Assembly (NCBI GenBank): GCA_002353485.1
Contig: DEJS01000015.1
Location: forward strand, 1-44,863
DNA: 44,863 bases
Origin: Prevotella sp. UBA2742
GTDB taxonomy: Bacteria > Bacteroidota > Bacteroidia > Bacteroidales > Bacteroidaceae
Direction of reading: 5' to 3'
Shown: in pieces, positions 16,988 through 23,863 of the stretch
Numbering within the stretch: position 1 is the stretch's first letter
Layout: each line of letters opens with the position of its first letter
Notes under the pieces: generated by a model
Databases searched by the model: none
What the model was told of the DNA's origin: nothing
Seen by the model: the letters and a program-made list of their open reading frames with translations, nothing else
Position numbers and translations under genes: made by a program

Positions 16988-17028
16988 AAAAAAGAGCGCG
17001 GTATGAATCACTCACCCCGCGCTTTTTT
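16988..17028. terminator. Bidirectional terminator
   Basis: Arms AGCGCGG (16995-17001) and CCGCGCT (17017-17023), with an A-run on the left (16988-16993) and a T-run on the right (17023-17028). It can stop transcription both ways and sits immediately after the stop codon of the 31-residue peptide. Confidence 0.85.
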
Positions 17029-17123
17029 CAACGGATGTCAGTGTGCATCAGAGTGATAACACTCAAAATGGTAGCAATGGCTACAGACACCAACAAACCC
17101 ATTGTTTGAAAATCTAATAACAT
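17028..17123 (-). CDS. Small single-helix membrane protein (31 residues), unknown
   Basis: A short gene that standard length cut-offs would miss. ATG at 17123 is preceded by AAGGTAAAG, a good ribosome-binding site, and the frame ends in TGA right at a strong terminator hairpin. The peptide starts MLLDFQTM, has one hydrophobic segment (GLLVSVAIATILSVITLM, residues 9-26) and a short polar tail (HTDIR), so a single membrane helix with a small C-terminal tail is expected. It has its own unit: the pckA terminator upstream (17272-17306), a TACCTTTG box (17199-17192), then the gene and its terminator. I do not recognise a family; a KdpF-like subunit was considered but no kdp genes are nearby. Confidence 0.6.
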   Translation of the reverse strand: MLLDFQTMGLLVSVAIATILSVITLMHTDIR

Positions 17124-17191
17124 AATCTTTACCTTAATAAAACTAAACTATTAACCTAATGAAACAAGAAAATCATCACGATTTCCAAGTG

Positions 17192-17222
17192 CAAAGGTAT
17201 TAAGAAAAGAGAAGAGAGAAAA
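17192..17222 (-). promoter_or_regulatory. Promoter of the 31-residue peptide gene
   Basis: Read leftward: TTTT (17222-17219, a near match to TTTG), 19-bp spacer, TACCTTTG (17199-17192). It predicts a leader of about 60 nt before the start codon at 17123. Confidence 0.55.
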
Positions 17223-17271
17223 GAGAAGCGCAAAGAATTTACAGCTGTCGAAGCTCTTTTTGACGTATATC

Positions 17272-17306
17272 AAAAAAGTTGGCCACGCTCCTAAAGCGTA
17301 GCCAAC
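17272..17306 (-). terminator. Terminator of pckA
   Basis: Arms GTTGGCCACGCT (17278-17289) and AGCGTAGCCAAC (17295-17306) pair over 12 bp with one wobble. Read leftward the stem is followed by six Ts (17277-17272). It lies about 60 bp after the pckA stop. Confidence 0.85.
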
Positions 17307-17368
17307 CCATGATATTTACCAAAGAGCGGCAGCAGTTTCTTCGCCCCTCACCCTTCATAATTCGCTAT

Positions 17369-18982
17369 TTACAGCTTGGGACCAGCAGCCACGAGTGCCT
17401 TGCCAGCCTCGTTGCCCTCGTACTTCTTGAAGTTCTTGATGAAGCGACCAGCCAGGTCCTCAGCCTTCTTGTTCCACTCAGCAGCGTCAGCATAAGTGTC
17501 ACGGGGGTCAAGGATGTTGGTGTCTACACCCTCCAACTCTGTGGGCACCTCGAAGTCGAAGTAAGGAATCTTCTTCGTGGGAGCCTTCAGGATAGCACCG
17601 CCCAGGATGGCATCGATGATACCACGAGTGTCGCGGATAGAGATACGCTTGCCAGTGCCGTTCCATCCGGTATTTACCAGATAAGCTTTGGCACCGCTCT
17701 TCTCCATGCGCTTTACCAGCTCCTCAGCATACTTAGTGGGGTGCAGCTCGAGGAATGCCTGTCCGAAGCAAGCCGAGAAGGTAGGAGTGGGCTCAGTGAT
17801 GCCGCGCTCTGTACCGGCCAGCTTGGCGGTGAAGCCAGAGAGGAAGTAGTACTTGGTCTGCTCAGGAGTCAGGATGCTCACGGGAGGCAGTACGCCGAAG
17901 GCATCGGCCGACAGGAAGATGACGTTCTTAGCCTCAGGACCTGCGCTCTTGCCGTTTACCTTCTTGGCAATCTTCTCGATGTGCTCGATAGGATAGCTTA
18001 CGCGGGTATTCTCCGTTACACTCTTGTCGGCGAAGTCAATCTTGCCATTGGCATCAACGGTAACATTCTCCAGCAGGGCATTACGACGGATAGCGTTATA
18101 GATGTCGGGCTCCGACTCCTTGTCCAGGTTGATGACCTTTGCATAGCAGCCACCTTCGAGGTTGAACACGCCCTCGTCGTCCCATCCGTGCTCGTCGTCG
18201 CCGATGAGCAGGCGCTTCGGGTCGGTAGACAGCGTGGTCTTACCCGTGCCAGACAGGCCGAAGAAGATGGCCGTATTCTTACCCTCCATGTCGGTGTTAG
18301 CCGAGCAGTGCATCGATGCGATACCCTGCAGAGGCAGGTAGTAGTTCTGCATAGAGAACATACCCTTCTTCATCTCACCACCATACCATGTGTTGATGAT
18401 GCACTGCTCACGGCTGGTAGTATTGAAAGCTACACAGGTCTCTGAGTTCAGACCCAGCTCCTTGTAGTTCTCGACCTTGGCCTTCGATGCGTTGTAGATA
18501 ACGAAGTTAGGCTCGAACTTCTCCAGCTCCTCAGCAGTAGGCTGGATGAACATGTTCTTCACGAAGTGAGCCTGCCATGCCACCTCGACGATGAAGCGTA
18601 CAGCCAGACGGGTGGCCTCGTTAGCGCCACAGAAGGCATCGACTACATACAGTTCCTTGTTGCAAAGTTCCTTGATGGCGATGTCCTTTACCTTGGCCCA
18701 AACCTCCTCAGACATGGGGTGGTTGTCGTTCTTATATTCCTCGGTAGTCCACCATACCTTGTCCTTCGACTGCTCATCGCATACGATGTACTTGTCCTTA
18801 GGCGAACGGCCGGTATAGATACCAGTCATTACGTTCACGGCGTTAAGCTCAGTGTTCACGCCCTTGTCATAGCCTGTCAGGCCAGCCTTAGTCTCCTCCT
18901 CGAAAAGGTACTCATACGACGGATTGTGTGCAATCACCTTCGAACCGGTGATGCCATACTGTGTCAAATCTAACTTTGCCAT
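17369..18982 (-). CDS. pckA: Phosphoenolpyruvate carboxykinase (ATP)
   Basis: A 537-residue ATP-type PEP carboxykinase, close to the usual 530-540. It interconverts oxaloacetate and PEP; in succinate- and propionate-forming Bacteroidales it often runs in the CO2-fixing, ATP-yielding direction. The kinase loop FGLSGTGKTTLS (P-loop 242-249), GDDEHGWDDEG (from 261) and RISIRDTRGIIDAILGG are visible. I start at 18982 (MAKLDLTQYGITG); the frame is open for 34 codons further, but they run into the promoter (TAACTTTG, 19046-19039). Codons are strongly biased, as expected for a highly expressed gene. A strong terminator follows, so it is monocistronic. Confidence 0.97.
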   Translation of the reverse strand: MAKLDLTQYGITGSKVIAHNPSYEYLFEEETKAGLTGYDKGVNTELNAVNVMTGIYTGRSPKDKYIVCDEQSKDKVWWTTEEYKNDNHPMSEEVWAKVKDIAIKELCNKELYVVDAFCGANEATRLAVRFIVEVAWQAHFVKNMFIQPTAEELEKFEPNFVIYNASKAKVENYKELGLNSETCVAFNTTSREQCIINTWYGGEMKKGMFSMQNYYLPLQGIASMHCSANTDMEGKNTAIFFGLSGTGKTTLSTDPKRLLIGDDEHGWDDEGVFNLEGGCYAKVINLDKESEPDIYNAIRRNALLENVTVDANGKIDFADKSVTENTRVSYPIEHIEKIAKKVNGKSAGPEAKNVIFLSADAFGVLPPVSILTPEQTKYYFLSGFTAKLAGTERGITEPTPTFSACFGQAFLELHPTKYAEELVKRMEKSGAKAYLVNTGWNGTGKRISIRDTRGIIDAILGGAILKAPTKKIPYFDFEVPTELEGVDTNILDPRDTYADAAEWNKKAEDLAGRFIKNFKKYEGNEAGKALVAAGPKL

Positions 18983-19038
18983 AATACTTTCTAACTTTGA
19001 TTTTATTTTAATTATACCTATTATTCTGAAATCGCATG

Positions 19039-19046
19039 CAAAGTTA
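19039..19046 (-). promoter_or_regulatory. -7 box of pckA
   Basis: TAACTTTG read leftward, 57 bp upstream of the start codon. No canonical -33 TTTG is visible at 19-21 bp. Confidence 0.55.
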
Positions 19047-19198
19047 CGAAAACTTTTCAAGTTCACTGCCTTACGTTTAGACATTTTAGCATTCTTAGGG
19101 CTATTTTTGAGTTAAAGTATTTAAAATCGAAAGAAGGCATTGCTATTTTGTCACACCGACTTGTCAATATCCCGCTCAACAGAAAAAACGCCATTTCC

Positions 19199-19229
19199 TT
19201 TGGCAGAAAAAATATTTTATGTACTTTTG
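19199..19229 (+). promoter_or_regulatory. Promoter of upp
   Basis: TTTG (19199-19202), 19-bp spacer, TACTTTTG (19222-19229): a complete Bacteroidota promoter 25 bp before the start codon. Confidence 0.82.
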
Positions 19230-19254
19230 CAGTCAGAATCTAAAACGAACAAAA

Positions 19255-19941
19255 ATGGAAGTAATCAATTTCTCAGAACAGAACAGCATCATCAACCACT
19301 ACATGGCTGAGCTTCGCGACAAGAGCTACCAGAAGAACCGTCTTACCTTCCGTCACAACGTGGAACGCATTGGCGAACTGATGGCCTACGAGCTGTCGAA
19401 GACCCTCGAGTACAAGCCCAAGACGGTGAAGACCCCTTTAGGTCAGCTCGACATCCCCCTCACCAAGCAGGACGACATCGTCATAGCCACCGTCCTGCGT
19501 GCCGGACTGCCATTCCATCAGGGTTTCCTGAACATCTTCGATGGGGCCGACAACGCCTTCGTCTCGGCCTTCCGCATGTATCTGAACCGCGAGCACACCG
19601 AGGTAGGCGTATATTCTGAATACATTGCCACGCCCAGCGTCAAGGGCAAGACGCTGCTCATCGTCGACCCCATGCTGGCCACCGGCGGCAGCCTGGCCGC
19701 TGCCATCGATGCGCTTCTTGAGGCCGGCAAGCCCAAGAAGATTCACGTCTGCTGCGTCATTGCCGCCCCCGAGGGCCTCGAGGTGGTCAAGAGCAGCTTG
19801 CCCGACGACGCCACCATCTGGTGTGCCTCCATCGACGAGGGCATGAACGAGCAGAAATACATCGTCCCCGGCTTCGGCGACTGCGGCGACCTTTGCTATG
19901 GCGAGAAGCTACAGTCCTTCCGCAAAAAAGCCGACAAATAA
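19255..19941 (+). CDS. upp: Uracil phosphoribosyltransferase
   Basis: A 228-residue salvage enzyme that makes UMP from uracil and PRPP. The PRPP-binding loop is LLIVDPMLATGGSLAAA (about 134-150), and the C-terminal uracil-site segment reads YIVPGFGDCGDLCYG. I start at 19255 (MEVINFSEQN), directly after the promoter; the 12 upstream in-frame codons overlap the -7 box and cannot be translated from that promoter. It is slightly longer than E. coli Upp (208). It converges on korB with a shared strong hairpin between them. Confidence 0.95.
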   Translation: MEVINFSEQNSIINHYMAELRDKSYQKNRLTFRHNVERIGELMAYELSKTLEYKPKTVKTPLGQLDIPLTKQDDIVIATVLRAGLPFHQGFLNIFDGADNAFVSAFRMYLNREHTEVGVYSEYIATPSVKGKTLLIVDPMLATGGSLAAAIDALLEAGKPKKIHVCCVIAAPEGLEVVKSSLPDDATIWCASIDEGMNEQKYIVPGFGDCGDLCYGEKLQSFRKKADK

Positions 19942-19959
19942 CACCAGCCTGTCGCACCC

Positions 19960-20004
19960 AAAAACCGCGCTGCCGCCATCTTCCTGTAGGAAGCATGGCG
20001 GCAG
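19960..20004 (-). terminator. Strong hairpin between convergent upp and korB
   Basis: CTGCCGCCAT (19970-19979) pairs with ATGGCGGCAG (19995-20004), and CTTCC with GGAAG inside, closing a TGTA loop with one bulged C. Read leftward it is followed by CGCGG and five Ts (19964-19960), fitting termination of korB. It may also stop upp. Confidence 0.75.
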
Positions 20005-20030
20005 CCGGCGTTTATAGTCCTGGTATCTTT

Positions 20031-21038
20031 TTACTTTACTTCCCAGGTGTCGTTGGTCTCAAGCAGCTCGGCAAAGTTATGATACTTCTTCTGGGCCGAG
20101 ACCTCCTTAATCTGCTCGCTGACGGCCTCGTCGTAGGTAGGCGCGTCGACGTCGCGTATGACGCCCAAGGCCACGGGGAACCCGTCGCCATTGCCCATCA
20201 GGGCCAGCTTCAGCTGTAGCGTATTGTCCTCGCAGTGTGCATCATGCACCAGCACGTCGTCCAGCGTATAGCCGTCCTTGCCTATCTCAACGACCTTCAG
20301 GCCAAAGCCCTGCTGCACCAGACCGTACTCGTTGTTCTCGCCGAACACCAGCTTCTCGCCGTGGCGCACGTAGATGGCGTTCTTCTTGCGGCCTTCCTTG
20401 TTGTAGACGCTCTCGTGCGTGCCGTCGTTGAAGATGACACAGTTCTGCAGAATCTCGCACACGGCAGCACCCTTATGCTCGTAGGCCGCCTTCAGTATTT
20501 CCACGGTGCCCTGGGCGTCGGTGGCCACGGCACGTGCAAAGAAATGTCCGCGGGCTCCGAAGCACAGCTCAGCAGGGCGGAAGGGGTCTTCCACCGTGCC
20601 GTAGGGGCTCGACTTCGACACGAAGCCACGGGGACTGGTGGGCGAGTACTGCCCCTTCGTCAGACCGTAGATGCGGTTGTTCAGCAATATCATGTTCAGG
20701 TTGATATTCCTGCGGTTGGCGTGTATGAAGTGGTTACCGCCAATGGCCAGTCCGTCGCCATCGCCGCTGACCTGCCATATCGTCAGGTCGGGGTTGGCCA
20801 CCTTGGCACCCGTGGCAATGGCTGCTGCACGGCCGTGAATGGTGTTCATGCCGTACGTCGCCATATAGTGAGGCAGACGGCTCGAACATCCGATACCTGA
20901 AATGACGGCAGTATTCCATGGCGCTACGCCTATCTCTGCCAATGCTTTATGGAACGATGCCAGGAAGAAGTGGTCACCACACCCCGGACACCAACGCGGC
21001 TGTCCTTTCTTGAAATCTTGTGCACTGTAATTACTCAT
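20031..21038 (-). CDS. korB: 2-oxoacid (2-oxoglutarate):ferredoxin oxidoreductase, beta subunit
   Basis: A 335-residue thiamine-pyrophosphate subunit. The N-terminal RWCPGCGDHFFLASFHKAL holds the cysteines typical of this subunit, and SGDGDGLAIGGNHFIHANRRN is the TPP/Mg site. With the gamma-alpha subunit encoded upstream it converts 2-oxoglutarate (or a related 2-oxoacid) plus CoA to acyl-CoA, reducing ferredoxin, or runs in reverse. Substrate choice cannot be fixed from sequence. It is separated from korA by a roughly 450-bp cassette whose left inverted repeat ends 12 bp before this start codon; no clear ribosome-binding site is left there. Confidence 0.93.
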   Translation of the reverse strand: MSNYSAQDFKKGQPRWCPGCGDHFFLASFHKALAEIGVAPWNTAVISGIGCSSRLPHYMATYGMNTIHGRAAAIATGAKVANPDLTIWQVSGDGDGLAIGGNHFIHANRRNINLNMILLNNRIYGLTKGQYSPTSPRGFVSKSSPYGTVEDPFRPAELCFGARGHFFARAVATDAQGTVEILKAAYEHKGAAVCEILQNCVIFNDGTHESVYNKEGRKKNAIYVRHGEKLVFGENNEYGLVQQGFGLKVVEIGKDGYTLDDVLVHDAHCEDNTLQLKLALMGNGDGFPVALGVIRDVDAPTYDEAVSEQIKEVSAQKKYHNFAELLETNDTWEVK

Positions 21039-21050
21039 AACTTATATTCT

Positions 21051-21090
21051 TTTTTACGACCACGGATTTAACGGATTTAACGGATTAATT
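21051..21090. repeat. Left inverted repeat of GxxExxY cassette
   Basis: A 40-bp sequence matching the inverted copy at 21461-21500 at 36 of 40 positions by my alignment. It begins with the shared outer segment TTACGACCACGGATTT and contains three tandem units of about 9 bp (ACGGATTTA at 21062-21070 and 21071-21079, then ACGGATTA). The stop codon of the enclosed gene (21085-21087) lies inside it. Confidence 0.9.
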
Positions 21091-21456
21091 AACGGCAAAG
21101 CGCTCTTTTTCAAGAGATGCCTTACCAAAGTTAACAAGGAGCGACAGCTTATATCCGCCTACTTTTGCATAGTTCATGGCCTGTGAGCGGTGTACGTCGT
21201 CCAATTCCTTCACGGCTTTCAGCTCCACTATGATTTTATCGTAGCAAATAAAATCGGGAATGAACGTGCCCTGCAGCACAATGCCCTTATAGACAGCATG
21301 TATCTCCCTCTCCCGGACAAACGGTATGCCCCGGTCAGCAAATTCAACAGCCAAGGCTTCCTGATATACTTTCTCCGTAAATCCAGGGCCGAGGACGCTA
21401 TGCACCTTCATTGCTGCTCCGATTATCTTGTAAGTTTCATCTTCGTATCTCAGCAT
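21085..21456 (-). CDS. GxxExxY protein, PD-(D/E)xK nuclease-like
   Basis: A 123-residue protein of the GxxExxY family. The naming motif is present as G25-F-T-E28-K-V-Y31, here within LGPGFTEKVYQEAL. Further on, IPD68FICYDKIIVE78LK80 matches the PD-(D/E)xK pattern of Mg-dependent nucleases (Asp68, Glu78, Lys80). No function is established for the family that I know of; a nuclease-like fold is the best inference. The gene fills a cassette bounded by 40-bp inverted repeats between korA and korB, on the same strand, so it may be carried on the operon transcript. It looks like an insertion into a normally tight gene pair. Confidence 0.88.
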   Translation of the reverse strand: MLRYEDETYKIIGAAMKVHSVLGPGFTEKVYQEALAVEFADRGIPFVREREIHAVYKGIVLQGTFIPDFICYDKIIVELKAVKELDDVHRSQAMNYAKVGGYKLSLLVNFGKASLEKERFAVN

Positions 21457-21460
21457 GATG

Positions 21461-21500
21461 AAATAATCCGTTTAATCCGTAAAATCCGTGGTCGTAATAA
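21461..21500. repeat. Right inverted repeat of GxxExxY cassette
   Basis: Inverted copy of 21051-21090 (36 of 40 identical by my alignment). It also holds three ACGGATT units of about 9 bp and ends 3 bp before the korA stop codon (21504-21506). Confidence 0.9.
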
Positions 21501-21503
21501 TTA

Positions 21504-23354
21504 TTATTTCTTGTTTAATATCTCTGTGAATGCGTTGACGAGTTCTTCGACCACGAAGGGCTGTCCCTTGACCTGGTTGAACTGGTAGGGAGTGAAGTGG
21601 TCGACCTTCATGCGCAGGTAGCTGGCCAGCTGGCCCATGTTCTGTTCGGCCACGACCACCTTGTCGTAACGTGAGAGTACCGCTGCCGTGTTCTTGGGCA
21701 GGGGGTTCAGGTACTTGAACTGTGCCAGGGCTACCTTGCGGCCCTTGGCCCTCAGTTCGTCCATGGCGGCATGCAGGTGTCCGTAGGTAGAGCCGAAGCC
21801 CACGACGAGCAGCTCGGCATCGTCAGCGTCGCCGATGACCTCCAGGTCAGGCACTTCAATATTCTGAATCTTCTGCTGGCGCAGACGTGTCATCAGGTCA
21901 TGGTTCTCGGGGTTGGTAGAGATAGCTCCCGTCTCGGAGTCCTTCTCCAGTCCGCCCAGTATGTGGGTGAAGCCTTCGCGGCCGGGTACGGCCCAGTAGC
22001 GGGTGCCGTTCGCGGCACGCATATAGGGAGTCCACTTGCCCTTCATTTCCTCGGGCACGTAAGGCGGGTTGATGGCATCGAGCCCTGCCATGTCGGGCAG
22101 ACGGAAGGCTCCCGAGCCGTTGGCGATGTAGGCATCGGTGAGCAGCACCACGGGCGTCATGTGCTCCAGCGCTATCTTGCAGGCCTGGTAGGCGGCGTCG
22201 AAGCAGTCGGCCGGACTGGTGGCAGCCAGCACGGGCATGGGCGACTCGCCGTTGCGTCCGAAGAGCACCTGCAGCAGGTCGGTCTGTTCCGACTTGGTGG
22301 GCAGACCCGTTGCCGGTCCGCCGCGCTGCACGTCGAGCACCACCAGGGGCAGCTCCATGATGACGGCCAGGTTCATGGCCTCGCTCTTCAGACAGATGCC
22401 GGGACCGCTGGTCGAGGTGACGCCCAGTGCGCCGGCAAACGATGCGCCGAGGGCCGAGGCGGCACCCGATATCTCGTCCTCACACTGTACGGTGGTGACA
22501 CCCAGCGACTTGTGCTTCGACAGCTCGTGCAGCACGTCCGTGGCCGGGGTGATAGGGTACGAGCCCAGGTAGAGCTTCAGACCGGCCTTCTCGGCAGCGG
22601 CAATGAAGCCGTAGGCCGTGGCCTTGTTGCCCGTAATGTCCATATAGCGTCCGGGGGTCTTCACACGGGTCTCTATGCGGCGCACGTTGACGGCACTGGA
22701 GTGCGTGTTGTGGCCGTAGTCGTAGCCGGCCTGCACCACCTTGATGTTGTTCTCGGCTATCTGGGGCTTCTTGGCAAACTTCTCGCGCAGGAAGTTGGCC
22801 ACCAGGCTCAGGTCGCGGTCGAAGAGCCAGCACACCAGACCCAGGGCAAACATGTTGCGGCACTTCAGCACGGCCTTGTTGTCCATGCCCGTGTCGGCCA
22901 GCGCGTCCTTCACCATCTGGGTCAGCGGGCACTGGATGACGCGGTCAGCGTCGATGCCCATCTCGCCCAGGTAGTCGTCCGACTGGAACTGGGCCTTCTC
23001 CAGGTCCTTCGGACCGAAGGAGTCGGTGTCGATGATGATGGTGGCATCGGGCTTCGCATAGCGGTACTGCGTCTTCAGCGCAGCAGCGTTCATAGCCACC
23101 AGCACGTCACACTTGTCGCCCGGGGTGTACACCTGGCCGGCGCCGATGTGCACCTGGAAACCGCTGACGCCCGTCAGCGAGCCTTGCGGGGCGCGGATGT
23201 CGGCAGGGTAGTCGGGAAATGTTGAGATACCATTGCCTACGGTAGCCGATACCGTAGAGAAGATGTTTCCGGCCAGCTGCATGCCGTCGCCGGAGTCACC
23301 GGAGAAGCGGACCACAACCTGGTCCAGCTCCTGAATGTCTAATTGTTCAGCCAT
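21504..23354 (-). CDS. korA: 2-oxoacid:ferredoxin oxidoreductase, gamma-alpha fusion subunit
   Basis: A 616-residue subunit in which the gamma domain (about 10-190; VVVRFSGDSGDGMQLAGNIFS) is fused to the alpha pyrimidine-binding and transketolase-C regions (about 215-610; YPITPATDVLHELSKH, CEDEISGAASALGASFAGA). Such gamma-alpha fusions are the common form in Bacteroidota. It pairs with the beta subunit downstream to make a ferredoxin-dependent 2-oxoacid enzyme of central carbon metabolism. A promoter lies at 23535-23504 and the leader carries copies of the start region. The downstream junction holds an inverted-repeat cassette. Confidence 0.94.
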   Translation of the reverse strand: MAEQLDIQELDQVVVRFSGDSGDGMQLAGNIFSTVSATVGNGISTFPDYPADIRAPQGSLTGVSGFQVHIGAGQVYTPGDKCDVLVAMNAAALKTQYRYAKPDATIIIDTDSFGPKDLEKAQFQSDDYLGEMGIDADRVIQCPLTQMVKDALADTGMDNKAVLKCRNMFALGLVCWLFDRDLSLVANFLREKFAKKPQIAENNIKVVQAGYDYGHNTHSSAVNVRRIETRVKTPGRYMDITGNKATAYGFIAAAEKAGLKLYLGSYPITPATDVLHELSKHKSLGVTTVQCEDEISGAASALGASFAGALGVTSTSGPGICLKSEAMNLAVIMELPLVVLDVQRGGPATGLPTKSEQTDLLQVLFGRNGESPMPVLAATSPADCFDAAYQACKIALEHMTPVVLLTDAYIANGSGAFRLPDMAGLDAINPPYVPEEMKGKWTPYMRAANGTRYWAVPGREGFTHILGGLEKDSETGAISTNPENHDLMTRLRQQKIQNIEVPDLEVIGDADDAELLVVGFGSTYGHLHAAMDELRAKGRKVALAQFKYLNPLPKNTAAVLSRYDKVVVAEQNMGQLASYLRMKVDHFTPYQFNQVKGQPFVVEELVNAFTEILNKK

Positions 23355-23433
23355 ATCGTTACTTTAAATGTCTAAATGTTCAGCCTTGTCGTCACTTTAA
23401 ATGTCTAATTGTTCCGTCTTGTCGTCACTTTAA
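23335..23433 (-). repeat. Three tandem 33-bp copies of the korA start region
   Basis: Units at 23335-23367, 23368-23400 and 23401-23433. The first holds the real korA start (ATGGCTGAAC read leftward). The other two have the same flanks but AAG in place of the ATG, and keep most of the following codons. They lie in the predicted korA 5' leader. Confidence 0.9.
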
Positions 23434-23475
23434 CGCAGCCTCGACGCTATAAATATGCAGCCTCGTCGCTATTAT
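23434..23475. repeat. Degenerate 21-bp direct repeat
   Basis: GCAGCCTCGACGCTAT and GCAGCCTCGTCGCTAT recur 21 bp apart, directly beyond the 33-bp repeats in the korA leader. Confidence 0.65.
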
Positions 23476-23503
23476 TATAGGTACGTGACTCTTATTCAGC
23501 CTG

Positions 23504-23535
23504 CAAAATTACGCATTTGGCCGCAAAATGCCAAA
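23504..23535 (-). promoter_or_regulatory. Promoter of korA
   Basis: Read leftward: TTTG (23535-23532), 20-bp spacer, TAATTTTG (23511-23504). The predicted start near 23497 gives a leader of about 140 nt that spans the triplicated repeat. Confidence 0.8.
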
Positions 23536-23619
23536 CGATTCACCATAAAAATGCATCCGCACGCGTTTTTAATGACCTCCCCAGGGCCTCCCGCCCTCCC
23601 CGCCTCCATCTCCGCTTCA

Positions 23620-23709
23620 TGTCCAGTATTTGTCCAGTATATGTCCAGTGTATGTCCAGTGAATGACTGAACAAATACTGAACATATACTGAACATATAC
23701 TGAACAAAT
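23620..23709. repeat. Palindromic array of 11-bp repeats between korA and tig promoters
   Basis: Four direct 11-bp units based on TGTCCAGTATA (23620-23663) are followed, after 2 bp, by four units based on ACTGAACATAT (23666-23709). The halves are inverted copies, giving a potential stem of about 41 bp. The recurrent C/T difference makes G-U pairs in a leftward transcript but C-A mismatches in a rightward one. The rest of 23536-23785 shows nothing else. Confidence 0.88.
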
Positions 23710-23785
23710 GCCGTACCCGGACCGAAGGCAGACGCTCGTCTGGAGCGGCAATGCTATAATAAACATTAAAAAGTTGCGACATTGT

Positions 23786-23816
23786 TTTGCGCTTCGCATA
23801 TTTATTCGTACCTTTG
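23786..23816 (+). promoter_or_regulatory. Promoter of tig
   Basis: TTTG (23786-23789), 19-bp spacer, TACCTTTG (23809-23816): a complete Bacteroidota promoter 48 bp before the tig start. Confidence 0.85.
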
Positions 23817-23863
23817 CACCCTCAAATCAGAAAGTCATTAATAATAAGGTATATTTAAAGAAG

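Noticed and set aside
17028..17123. KdpF-like potassium ATPase subunit
   Set aside because: Size and single helix are similar, but no kdpABC genes are nearby and the sequence does not match what I recall of KdpF.
17279..18445. Open frame of 388 codons on the plus strand opposite pckA
   Set aside because: It includes the pckA terminator hairpin and shows no domain; pckA on the other strand is unambiguous.
21771..23225. Long open frame (484 codons) on the plus strand opposite korA
   Set aside because: korA is a clear, conserved gene with promoter and partner; the opposite frame gives Gly/His/Val-rich sequence with no family features and arises from the strong codon bias of korA.
23335..23433. 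CRISPR or coding repeat extending korA
   Set aside because: The 33-bp units are contiguous without spacers, and the frame of korA meets a stop (TAA) just upstream of the ATG, so they are not translated as part of korA.
23620..23709. CRISPR array
   Set aside because: The repeats are 11 bp, directly adjacent with no spacers, and are inverted in the second half; no cas genes are present.
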